A DNA stretch of 64,000 bases. Source: CAMLJR01 sp964500675. GTDB lineage: Bacteria; Pseudomonadota; Gammaproteobacteria; Pseudomonadales; CAMLJR01. The notes beneath the pieces are model-generated. The model was not told where the DNA came from. It did no database searches and saw nothing but the letters and a program-made list of their open reading frames with translations. A program made the position numbers and the translations under genes. Below, piece by piece: positions 25,207 through 33,134 of the stretch (positions are counted from its first letter, which is position 1; each line of letters starts with the position of its first letter). The stretch covers positions 372,001 through 436,000 of the forward strand of contig CAZCNY010000002.1 of assembly GCA_964500675.1 (NCBI GenBank), written 5' to 3'.

Positions 25207-26607
25207 ATGAGCGCCGTGATAGCAAAGAGTTCCACAAGCACAAGCAGCGGAGGACATGATTGGCCCAAGAGGTGGCAAACTCTGGGACAAGGTCTCGGCG
25301 TTGGTCGTTATACCGATCCGGAATTCGCGCGTCTTGAATTTGAAAAACTGTGGAGCCGTGTCTGGCAGGTTGCCGCGCGTGTCGATGAAATTCCGCAACA
25401 AGGCGATTTCACCACTTACAAAATCGGCGATCAATCGATTCTGTTAGTGCGTGTCGATGAGTCAACCGTAAAAGCGTATTACAACTTCTGTCCGCACCGC
25501 GGCACCACGCTCGGCGATGGCTGCGGTCACTTCAAGGAAGGTAAAATTATTTGTCCATTCCACGGCTGGCGTTGGGATCTCAATGGCAATATCAAGATGG
25601 TGCTCGAGCGCAATGAGTTTAATAACGGGCAGCTGAAAGACAGCGATGTCGCGATGCGCGAAGTGCACTCGAAAGTATTCGCCGGCTTTGTGTTTATCAA
25701 TCTCAGCGAAAATCCTCAGTCGTTCGATGATTTCATTGCGCCGGTTCGGCCATTTTTAGAAGATTTCGTCATCGGCGATATGCACCCTATCTGGTGGAAA
25801 CGCGCGGAGATTCCATGCAATTGGAAAGTTGCGCAGGAAGCATTTTACGAGGCATATCACGTATCCGCCACGCATCCGCAATTGGAAAAAGTCGGTAGTG
25901 AAGTGGTTTACGGCGATCGCGACGACGGCGATATGTTCTATCGGCATTTGACATATGTGGCGCAGGAGAATGGTCACGGCTGTTTTTACGGTGGCGAAAA
26001 AACTCCGATCGCCGGTCACGTGCAAGAGCAAGTTGCCGATGTCGCCGGTCTTATCGATGCGATGGCGACGCGCATGAACCTGACAGCTGAAGGTTTGGGC
26101 GCGATGATTCTCAAAGACGATATCGATCTGTTGCGCTCGCTGAAAAATAAAACGTTCCCGCCCGGCGTAAATATCGGTGCTGAATATGTGAAATTGCAAT
26201 ATGCTACGGCGGCAGCGTCGAAACGCCCGATGCCAAAGATGACGCCCGAACATATCGCCAAGTGGGGCGGCGTCAATATTATTTTTCCTAACATTTTGAT
26301 CCTGCCGCAGGCGGGCAACGCTGCCATTTATCGTGTGCTGCCGCATCCCACCGATCCCGATAAATGCACTTTCGAAATTCGCTCGGTGAAAACCTACCCG
26401 GCAGAGGCAAAATGGGAGCGCTCAGCGGTTGAGGAGGTCACCGATCCGATGCAGGTTGGACTTATTCCACGTCAAGATCTCGGCAACCTGCCGCGCGTTC
26501 AAGTGGGCCTGCACGCTAAGGGCATGAAGCAGGTGTGGTTGGCCGGAACTCAGGAAAAACTGATCCTGAATATGCACCAGGAGCTGGATCGCTATCTGAA
26601 GTCTTGA
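25207..26607 (+). CDS. Rieske non-haem iron oxygenase, alpha subunit (Rieske 2, short-spacer type)
   Basis: 466 residues from the ATG at 25207, preceded by AAAGAGGAAAA. Rieske ligands are Cys95-x-His97 and Cys116-x2-His119 with an 18-residue spacer. The mononuclear site includes His218 and His223 in EAYHVSATH after NWK. It has a Ser/Thr-rich N-terminal tail of about 15 residues absent from Rieske 4, otherwise its closest relative here (both have GRYTDPEFARLE, CPFHGWRW, VLER). Electrons must come from a reductase encoded elsewhere. The substrate is unknown. Confidence 0.9.
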   Translation: MSAVIAKSSTSTSSGGHDWPKRWQTLGQGLGVGRYTDPEFARLEFEKLWSRVWQVAARVDEIPQQGDFTTYKIGDQSILLVRVDESTVKAYYNFCPHRGTTLGDGCGHFKEGKIICPFHGWRWDLNGNIKMVLERNEFNNGQLKDSDVAMREVHSKVFAGFVFINLSENPQSFDDFIAPVRPFLEDFVIGDMHPIWWKRAEIPCNWKVAQEAFYEAYHVSATHPQLEKVGSEVVYGDRDDGDMFYRHLTYVAQENGHGCFYGGEKTPIAGHVQEQVADVAGLIDAMATRMNLTAEGLGAMILKDDIDLLRSLKNKTFPPGVNIGAEYVKLQYATAAASKRPMPKMTPEHIAKWGGVNIIFPNILILPQAGNAAIYRVLPHPTDPDKCTFEIRSVKTYPAEAKWERSAVEEVTDPMQVGLIPRQDLGNLPRVQVGLHAKGMKQVWLAGTQEKLILNMHQELDRYLKS

Positions 26608-26616
26608 GGTCGCGCA

Positions 26617-26636
26617 GGAGGCGGCAAATGCCGCTT
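26617..26636. terminator. Small hairpin between convergent Rieske 2 and crotonase genes
   Basis: GCGGC-AAAT-GCCGC (26621-26634) lies in the 40-base gap between convergent genes and is followed rightward by TTCTATTT. Similar GCGGC-N4-GCCGC hairpins occur at 11412 and 27449. A weak bidirectional terminator is likely. Confidence 0.5.
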
Positions 26637-26647
26637 CTATTTCGCAA

Positions 26648-27418
26648 TCAACGGCCGACAAAATTGCCGAGGCGACGTTCAGTCATCGCGCGAATGCCCT
26701 CGGCAAAATCGTCGGTGGGTTGCAGCTTGAGTTGCTCGGCATGTTCGTGGAGCAGCGTCGCGCGCACTTGCTCAACCAAATCACCGCGCAAAGTTGCACG
26801 CGTGGCCAGCAGCGATAACGGTGCATTCACGGCGATGTCATTCGCGAATGCGAGTGCGGTTTCGCGCAGGTTTTCAGCGCTGGCTATGCGATCGACCAAG
26901 CCCCACGCGGCGATATCGTCTGTTTTATAACGCTCCGCCGTTAGAAACATTTCGGCGGCGCGCTGCTGGCCGATCACGCGTGGCAATGTGCAGGTGAGAC
27001 CAAAGCCCGGATGAAAACCGAGCTTGACGAAATTCGCGGAGAAGCGCGCCTCGCGCGATGCGACACGAAAATCGGCGGCGACAGCGAGACCGAGACCCGC
27101 GCCGATTGCAGCGCCTTGCACAGCGGCAATGATCGGTTTGCGACAGGAAAAAATGCGCAATGCCTGATCGTAAAACTCGCGCAGCGGATCGCTGCCTTGC
27201 GCGCCGAAACCATTCGGCGAAACCAAATCGGCGCCAGCGCAAAACGGCTTGCCTTCTGACGCCAGTACGATGGCGCGCACTTGCGCATCGACATCCAATT
27301 TTTCGAGCGCATCGGCGATCAGACGCAAAAGGCCGACGGTTGCAAAATTATTCGGCGGATTCTTAAAAACGAGCAGCGCAACGTGATTGTGAATTTCGAC
27401 ATCGAGTTGCTCGTTCAT
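26648..27418 (-). CDS. Enoyl-CoA hydratase/isomerase-family protein lacking both catalytic glutamates
   Basis: 256 residues of the crotonase fold. The oxyanion-hole segments are present (KPFCAGADL and QGAAIGAGLGLA). However, the two glutamates used by classical hydratases are replaced: the GGG-x-E position reads AGLGLA, and the PE-x-x-LG position reads ANFVKLG. It is therefore not a standard hydratase. It might be an isomerase, hydrolase or thioester-binding protein. It is the last gene of the leftward CoA operon, 56 bases after another crotonase-fold gene. Confidence 0.82.
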   Translation of the reverse strand: MNEQLDVEIHNHVALLVFKNPPNNFATVGLLRLIADALEKLDVDAQVRAIVLASEGKPFCAGADLVSPNGFGAQGSDPLREFYDQALRIFSCRKPIIAAVQGAAIGAGLGLAVAADFRVASREARFSANFVKLGFHPGFGLTCTLPRVIGQQRAAEMFLTAERYKTDDIAAWGLVDRIASAENLRETALAFANDIAVNAPLSLLATRATLRGDLVEQVRATLLHEHAEQLKLQPTDDFAEGIRAMTERRLGNFVGR

Positions 27419-27448
27419 AAATAGACCTCTACTGATGCGTACTGAAAT

Positions 27449-27462
27449 GCGGCTTTAGCCGC
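27449..27462. repeat. GCGGC-TTTA-GCCGC hairpin between the two crotonase genes
   Basis: A perfect five-base stem with a four-base loop in the 56-base gap. It has the same form as hairpins at 11412-11425 and 26621-26634, so it looks like a small dispersed repeat rather than a gene-specific signal. Confidence 0.45.
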
Positions 27463-27474
27463 GAATGGAAAAGC

Positions 27475-28242
27475 TCAACGATTTTTCCACTCGGGCCGGC
27501 GTTTTTCAGCGAACGCGCGCGGACCTTCCTGTGCATCTTCGCTGTTGTAGGTGTATTCGTGCGCCGCACGTGCGGCCTGCAGCGCGGCCGCGCGACCCAT
27601 TTCGGTAGCGAGCATCACGGTTTCGCGCCCCGCTTTCACCGACAGCGGTGCGCCGTCGAGAATTTCTTTGGCGAGTTCGAGCGCGGTATCCAACAACGCA
27701 ACGGGCTCGGCTAAACGATTGACGAGACCGATTTCATACGCGCGCTGCGCGGTGATCGGCTTACCAGTTAAAATAATTTCCATCATGATGCGCTGCGGAA
27801 TCATGTGAATCAGCGGCGCTGCCCACGGCGAACCGCGTCCGACTTTGACTTCGGTGATGGCGAATTTTGCAGCGGTGCTGGCGACGCACAGATCGCACGC
27901 CTGCGCGATCATCCAACCGCCCGCGAACGCGACGCCGTTAACCGCCGCAATCGTCGGTTTCGATAATTCGATATTGTCGTAGGGCAGCGGAAACATATCG
28001 CGCGGCGGCACACGCAATTTGCGCTCGACCATCTCCTTCAAATCGCCACCCGCGCAGAATGCTTTATCGCCTGTGCCGGTCAGAATCGCCACGCGCAGAG
28101 TTGCGTCCTTTTCAAAACGCTCCCACGCGGCGCGCAAACCGTCGCGCACTTCACGGCTCAAACAATTGCGCGTATCGGGACGGTTGATCGTGATGATCGC
28201 GATGCCATCATCGCGTGAATTAAATAGAACAGCGTCGCTCAT
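27475..28242 (-). CDS. Enoyl-CoA hydratase/isomerase-family protein
   Basis: 255 residues from the ATG at 28242; the longer in-frame reading enters the upstream CoA-transferase gene and is arginine-rich noise. The oxyanion-hole segments are FCAGGDL and GVAFAGGWMIAQ. One catalytic-type glutamate is retained (FAITEVKVGRG), while the first position is Met. It is likely a hydratase or related lyase acting on a short acyl-CoA. It follows a family-I CoA transferase and a CitE-like lyase, so hydration of an unsaturated C4-C5 dicarboxyl-CoA is a reasonable guess. Confidence 0.85.
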   Translation of the reverse strand: MSDAVLFNSRDDGIAIITINRPDTRNCLSREVRDGLRAAWERFEKDATLRVAILTGTGDKAFCAGGDLKEMVERKLRVPPRDMFPLPYDNIELSKPTIAAVNGVAFAGGWMIAQACDLCVASTAAKFAITEVKVGRGSPWAAPLIHMIPQRIMMEIILTGKPITAQRAYEIGLVNRLAEPVALLDTALELAKEILDGAPLSVKAGRETVMLATEMGRAAALQAARAAHEYTYNSEDAQEGPRAFAEKRRPEWKNR

Positions 28243-28265
28243 GGTGTGCTTCTCGTTTAAGGCGA

Positions 28266-29552
28266 TCAGAACCCGCGCTGCTGAATTGCGTACGCAGCGC
28301 GATTGAGTTCTTCGCGAAAATTCGGATGGGCAATCGCAATCAGTCGGCGCGTGCGCTCGGCGAGCGATTGCCCCCTGAGTTCGGCGGCGCCGAATTCGGT
28401 GACGATGATATCCACATCGCTGCGCGCTGTCGTGACCGGACCCGATAAATTGATGCAAATTCGACTGATTGAATGATCTTTCGCCGTAGCGGGTAGCGCG
28501 ATGATCGAATGGCCGCCCGGCGAGCGACAACCTGCGCGCACGAAATCGACCTGGCCGCCGGTGCCGCCCATGTAAGCCGAACCGCTTTGCTCGGCGTTCA
28601 CTTGTCCGGTGAGATCGACTTCGAGCGCGGAATTGATCGTGACGAGTTTGCTGAGTTGCGCGAGCACTGCGGCATCGTGCGTATACGCCGTCGTGCACAT
28701 GCGAATCAGCGGATTTTTATGCGCGAAGTCGTAGAGTTTTTTAGTGCCGATCAATGCGCCGTTGATCGAAATGCCTTTATCGATTTCCTTGCGCGCATTG
28801 GTGATGACGCCTGCGTCGAATAATTCGACGAGTCCATCGCCGAGCATGCCCGAATGCACGCCGAGATCTTTGCGATCGTGCAGCAAACGCAAAATGGCAT
28901 CGGGCACGGCGCCGACGCCGGTTTGAATCACCGAACCATCTTCGATGTATTTCGCCGCGAAGCGCGCGATGGCTGCGTCGTTCTCGCCGATTTTCGCCGC
29001 AGGCACCTGCACGGGTGTACGCGACACGTGCACGACCACATGAATTTTCGATGCGTGAATCGATTCACCGTAGGTGAACGGCACTTGATCGTTCACTTCT
29101 GCGATCACGATGCGCGCTTTTTCGGTGGCGACTTTCACGTGATCGCTGATTAAACCAAAACTGTGATTGCCGTTTTCATCGGCAGGGCTGACTTGAATAA
29201 AGGCAACATCGCAACCGATGGTGCCTGCTTCGATCATGCGGCCGATTTGACTTACGTGACACGGAATAATGCCGAGTTTGTTGGCTTTCGCCATCGAACG
29301 CAGTGCGCCGATAGCACCCATGCTCGACAGTGAAAAACTTTCTGCGGTTTCTGGTGTAAAAATGCCAGAAAAATTCGTCGCGACGAATGCGGATAACTCG
29401 CCGATATCGCGACCCTGTTTAATCAACGCTTCGATCAGCGTGGTCGGTTCGCCGCAGGCCTGTCCGATAATTATGCGATCGCCTTTGCGCAGAAATTTTG
29501 CGAGCTCGAGCCCTCCATCGGTTTCTACGGACGTGTCGATTTTCACAGACAT
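28266..29552 (-). CDS. Acetyl-CoA hydrolase/CoA-transferase family protein (4-hydroxybutyrate or itaconate CoA-transferase-like)
   Basis: 428 residues, full length for the family-I CoA transferases of the Cat1/4-hydroxybutyrate type. It moves CoA between acyl donors and a free acid through a glutamyl-CoA intermediate; the probable Glu lies in NSALEVDLTGQV. Other family marks are QTGVGAVPDAI, GMLGDG and TEFGAAELRGQ. Its stop is immediately followed by the next gene in the direction of transcription by 23 bases, and it starts one base before the CitE-like stop. A CoA transferase directly beside a CitE-like lyase is the arrangement seen in itaconate degradation (Ict-Ccl); the substrate here is not proven. 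Confidence 0.88.
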   Translation of the reverse strand: MSVKIDTSVETDGGLELAKFLRKGDRIIIGQACGEPTTLIEALIKQGRDIGELSAFVATNFSGIFTPETAESFSLSSMGAIGALRSMAKANKLGIIPCHVSQIGRMIEAGTIGCDVAFIQVSPADENGNHSFGLISDHVKVATEKARIVIAEVNDQVPFTYGESIHASKIHVVVHVSRTPVQVPAAKIGENDAAIARFAAKYIEDGSVIQTGVGAVPDAILRLLHDRKDLGVHSGMLGDGLVELFDAGVITNARKEIDKGISINGALIGTKKLYDFAHKNPLIRMCTTAYTHDAAVLAQLSKLVTINSALEVDLTGQVNAEQSGSAYMGGTGGQVDFVRAGCRSPGGHSIIALPATAKDHSISRICINLSGPVTTARSDVDIIVTEFGAAELRGQSLAERTRRLIAIAHPNFREELNRAAYAIQQRGF

Positions 29553-30434
29553 TTATTTATTTACCAATTTCAGCAGGGCTTGCGCGCGCGCGAGGTGCGG
29601 TCGATCGAGCATCGCGCCTTTATGGCCGATGGTGCCAACGCCCGGATTCGCCGCGAACACATCGATAATTTCCTGCGCGGCTGCAATTTCTTCGGCGGTC
29701 GGCGTGAAGGCGGCGTTGATGACATCGACTTGCGCCGGGTGAATCGCGAGCATGCCGCGATAACCGGCGCGGCGGACCATTTCCGCGCGTTTGCGCAAAC
29801 CTTCGCTGTCTTTGAAATCGCCTTGAATGGTTTCAATAGCGAGCACACCGGCGGTTGCTGCGCCGAGCAAACATAAACTGCGCGCGAGTTCATACGTAAA
29901 GCCGTAACTGCCGTCGGGATTGCGATTTTCGCTCGCGCCTAAATCATCGGCGAGATCTTCGGCGCCCCAGCTCAATGCGACCACGCGCGGCGCGTTTTTA
30001 TAAACGCCGGTATTGAGCATGCCTTCGGCGGTTTCGGTGACGAGCACGAGCACTTTGGTCGAGCCCTGTTCGATACCGTTAGCGACTTCGAACGCGGAGA
30101 GATAATGGTCGAGCAATTCGACATCGGCGCGGCCGCGCGATTTCGGCAGCATAATTCCGCCCGGTTTCGCCGGCATTACCGCAGCGAGATCGACGAGCGT
30201 GTGCGGACCGTCGAGCGGATTCACTCGCACCCACAAGCGATCAAGGCCGCCCGTTTGGGTTTTGAGAAAATCAGAAATCATCGTGCGCGCGAGTGGTTTA
30301 TTTTCTGGAGCCACTGCATCTTCGAGATCGAAAATAACGATATCCGCCGCCGTGCCGGTGGCTTTCGCCATTTTCTTTTCGCTATCGCCCGGTGCGAATA
30401 ACCACGAACGCGCGTTAAAAATTTCGTTTGCCAT
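29553..30434 (-). CDS. HpcH/HpaI/CitE-family lyase (malyl- or citramalyl-CoA lyase-like)
   Basis: 293 residues from the ATG at 30434. The TIM-barrel signature is clear: RSWLFAPGDSEKKMAKA, FDLEDAV (metal/phosphate region), WVRVNP, a metal-binding glutamate in VTETAEG, SWGAEDLADDLG with the second acidic ligand, and AIHPAQV. Such lyases split beta-hydroxyacyl-CoAs, for example citramalyl-CoA to pyruvate and acetyl-CoA. The gene abuts the CoA-transferase gene with no gap. An aldol-type cleavage of a C5 hydroxydicarboxyl-CoA fits the neighbours. Confidence 0.88.
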   Translation of the reverse strand: MANEIFNARSWLFAPGDSEKKMAKATGTAADIVIFDLEDAVAPENKPLARTMISDFLKTQTGGLDRLWVRVNPLDGPHTLVDLAAVMPAKPGGIMLPKSRGRADVELLDHYLSAFEVANGIEQGSTKVLVLVTETAEGMLNTGVYKNAPRVVALSWGAEDLADDLGASENRNPDGSYGFTYELARSLCLLGAATAGVLAIETIQGDFKDSEGLRKRAEMVRRAGYRGMLAIHPAQVDVINAAFTPTAEEIAAAQEIIDVFAANPGVGTIGHKGAMLDRPHLARAQALLKLVNK

Positions 30435-30460
30435 TTTCAATCTCGATTTTCGTTGGAGGT

Positions 30461-30580
30461 TCTCCCCTCTCCCCGCGGGAGAGGGGCCGGGGGTGAGGGC
30501 ATCGGTGCGAAAACTTAATTCATTGCCATTTTTGAACTTCGCTGGCCCCCACCCTAACCCTCTCCCGCAGGGAGAGGGAA
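30461..30580. repeat. REP-like inverted pair of GC-rich hairpins
   Basis: A C/G-rich element (30461-30500) with its own stem CCCTCTCC-N-GGAGAGGG is followed about 40 bases later by a near reverse complement (30543-30580; CCCCCACCCTAACCCTCTCCC...). This BIME-like arrangement of CCCTCTCCC hairpins is well known from intergenic regions of various proteobacteria. It lies in the 208-base gap between the acyl-CoA dehydrogenase and CitE-like genes and may terminate or protect mRNA. Confidence 0.7.
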
Positions 30581-30642
30581 CTGTCAGTGCCGCTCCTCAG
30601 GGGGAGAAAATATTCGTGCTTCGTAATCTCAATCGCGCGAAA

Positions 30643-31809
30643 TCAATACGACTTCGGCAATTCCAACACTTTTTCCGCAATGAAATTCAAAATCATGTGC
30701 GGGCTGACTGGTGCCGTGCGCGGAATCAACACTTCGCGCAGATAACGCTCGACATGATATTCCTGCGCGTAACCCATGCCACCCAATGTCAACATCGCCG
30801 TATGGCACGCTTCAAAACCTGCTTCAGCGGCGAGGTATTTTCCAGTGTTGGCTTCAACGCCGCAATCCATCCCCTTATCGAACAGCGTCGCCGCTTTCAT
30901 CACCATCAGATTCGCGGCTTCAACTTGCGCCCAGCATTTTGCGAGCGGATGTTGAATACCCTGGTTCATGCCGATCGGGCGATCGAACACGACGCGCTCG
31001 CGCGCATAACGCGCAGCTTTTTGAATCGCGACGCGGCCGAGTCCAACCGCTTCGGCGCCGAGCAAAATGCGCTCGGGGTTGAGGCCCTTGAGAATAATTT
31101 TAAAACCGTCGCCTTCACCGCCGATGCGATCTGCTTCGGGAATAAATAAGTCTTCGATGAAGAGCATATTCGAGCCGACCGCGTGTCGGCCCATTTTCGG
31201 AATCAGCTGGTGCTCGATATGGTCGCGATTGAGATCGGTGAAAAACAATGAGAGGCCATCGGTTTTGCGCTTGCACTCGTCGAGCGGCGTGGTGCGCGCG
31301 AGCAACATCATTTTATCGGCGACGTGCGCGTTGGTGATCCAGATTTTCTCGCCGTTGACGCGATAGCCGCCTTCGACTTTTTCCGCGCGCGTTTTTAATT
31401 TGGTCGTATCGAGACCGACGTTGGGCTCGGTCACGGCGAAACACATTTTCTGTTCGCCCGATAAAATTTTCGGAATCATGCGCTGCTGCTGTTCGGGCGT
31501 GCCAAACAGCGCGATCGGTTCCAAACTGAATACGGGGCCGTGAATCGACGAGGCCGCCGTCATGCCGCCACCCGATTCGGACACCGCCTGCATCATAATC
31601 GCTGCTTCGGTGATACCGAGACCCGAGCCGCCGACGGATTCGGGCATCGCCACGCCGAGCCAACCCGCTTCGGCCATCGTCTTGTGAAACTCGAACGGCC
31701 ACTCGGCTTTGTGATCGATATCGAGCCAATACTCGTCGGTGAATTGCGAGCAGATTTTCAAAACCGCATCGCGAATATTTTGTTGATCTTCAGTCAGTGA
31801 AAAATCCAC
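30643..31809 (-). CDS. Acyl-CoA dehydrogenase
   Basis: 388 residues, full length for the family. FAD-dependent alpha,beta-desaturation of an acyl-CoA with electrons passed to ETF. Visible motifs are CFAVTEPNVGLDTTKL (FAD/substrate region), KIWITNAHVAD, the long C-terminal helical domain with RPIGMNQGIQHPLAK, and LGGMGYAQEYHVERYLRE near the end, which should contain or neighbour the catalytic base. It is co-directional with the CaiB-type CoA transferase upstream (54 bases) and separated from the CitE-like gene by the REP-like pair. A branched short dicarboxyl- or acyl-CoA substrate is possible. Confidence 0.9.
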   Translation of the reverse strand: MDFSLTEDQQNIRDAVLKICSQFTDEYWLDIDHKAEWPFEFHKTMAEAGWLGVAMPESVGGSGLGITEAAIMMQAVSESGGGMTAASSIHGPVFSLEPIALFGTPEQQQRMIPKILSGEQKMCFAVTEPNVGLDTTKLKTRAEKVEGGYRVNGEKIWITNAHVADKMMLLARTTPLDECKRKTDGLSLFFTDLNRDHIEHQLIPKMGRHAVGSNMLFIEDLFIPEADRIGGEGDGFKIILKGLNPERILLGAEAVGLGRVAIQKAARYARERVVFDRPIGMNQGIQHPLAKCWAQVEAANLMVMKAATLFDKGMDCGVEANTGKYLAAEAGFEACHTAMLTLGGMGYAQEYHVERYLREVLIPRTAPVSPHMILNFIAEKVLELPKSY

Positions 31810-31863
31810 GATCTTTAACCTCGGATGTTTTTGAAGCGGCGCGTCTTTCTAAGAAACGAACCG

Positions 31864-33063
31864 TTAAATCACGTCGGTAGGTTGCACGCCGCTGGGATGA
31901 CCTTCTTCCTCGCGGCCCTTCAAGCCGAACTCTTCGAATACGGCGTGTGTATCGGCGCCGAGTTCGGGAGTGGGGCCGGCAATTTTTCCGGGCGTGCGCG
32001 AAAACCACGTCGGAATGCCGGGGAAGCGCACTTTGCCATAAGATGAATCAACTTCTTCGAAAAAACCAACAGCATTTAAATGTGGGTTATCGAATAATTC
32101 ATCGGGCGTGCGCAACGGTGCCGCCGGAATATTCAATTTGCGCAGCAGATCGAGCCACGCCTGCGTGGTGCGTTCAAGAAATGTTTCGCCGAGCAATCCG
32201 TACACTTTGTTGATTTGTTTCGCGCGCTGTTCGAGCGTCGCGAATTCATCGCTGGCCCATGTGGGTTTCACGGCATCGACAAAGGCTTTCCAGTGCTTGT
32301 CGTTGTAAATCAGCGCGGAAATTTGGCCGTCCTTTGTTTTGTACGGGCGACGATTCGGCGCCACTGCGCGGTGATAATTCGCAGGGCCGAGCGGCGGATT
32401 AAATAACGCGCCATTGGCGTGTTCGACGAGCATGAACGACGCCATTGTTTCGAACATGCCGACTTCAACTTCCTGACCTTCGCCGGTGCGCTCGCGATGA
32501 AATAATGCGGCCATCGTCGCGTACAAAACCGTAAGACCTGCGACTTTATCGGCCATGATGGTGCCGATGTAATTTGCCTCGCCCGTCAGCAATTGCTGCA
32601 CATACGGTAATCCACATTCGGCTTGAATCGTATCGTCGTACGCGGGCAAATCGCCATCGGGACCACGGCGGCTGTAGCCGTAGCAATTGGTGTAAATGAT
32701 CGATGGGTTGATCGCAGCGACTTGTTCGTAACTAAAGCCGAGTTTATCGATCGCTTTGCCGCGCATCGAGTGGATGAAAATATCGCCGTGCTTGATCAAT
32801 TCGCGCAGTGCGCTCTTGCCTTCTTCGGTTTGCAGATCGAGCACGATGCTGCGTTTGCCGCGATTGACGTTGACGAATACGCCGCTCATGCCAATCACGG
32901 GGCCGGCCGAAATGTAGCGCGTGTTATCGCCGGCGGGCGGCTCGACCTTGATCACTTCGGCGCCCATATCAGCCATGATTTGTGTGGAGTAAGGGCCCAT
33001 TACCATCGCCGTGAGATCGATGACGCGAATACCTTTTAATGGTCCAGATTTATTGGCGTTCAT
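31864..33063 (-). CDS. Family-III (CaiB/BaiF) CoA transferase
   Basis: 399 residues. The N-terminal GIRVIDLTAMVMGPYSTQIMADMGAEVIKVEPP is diagnostic, and the catalytic aspartate lies in PAYDDTIQAECGL. These enzymes transfer CoA to carnitine, formate/oxalate, mesaconate, citramalate or aryl acids. It is the first gene of the six-gene leftward CoA operon and would activate the substrate without ATP. With an acyl-CoA dehydrogenase next in line it could start degradation of a saturated acid such as methylsuccinate; formyl-CoA recycling is another option given the ThDP enzymes nearby. Confidence 0.9.
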   Translation of the reverse strand: MNANKSGPLKGIRVIDLTAMVMGPYSTQIMADMGAEVIKVEPPAGDNTRYISAGPVIGMSGVFVNVNRGKRSIVLDLQTEEGKSALRELIKHGDIFIHSMRGKAIDKLGFSYEQVAAINPSIIYTNCYGYSRRGPDGDLPAYDDTIQAECGLPYVQQLLTGEANYIGTIMADKVAGLTVLYATMAALFHRERTGEGQEVEVGMFETMASFMLVEHANGALFNPPLGPANYHRAVAPNRRPYKTKDGQISALIYNDKHWKAFVDAVKPTWASDEFATLEQRAKQINKVYGLLGETFLERTTQAWLDLLRKLNIPAAPLRTPDELFDNPHLNAVGFFEEVDSSYGKVRFPGIPTWFSRTPGKIAGPTPELGADTHAVFEEFGLKGREEEGHPSGVQPTDVI

Positions 33064-33134
33064 AAATAAAATTTTACTTCTCGTTAAAAAGCTGCGGCTT
33101 ATCGGATGCGTTAGATTTTTCCGTGGGGCAAAAA

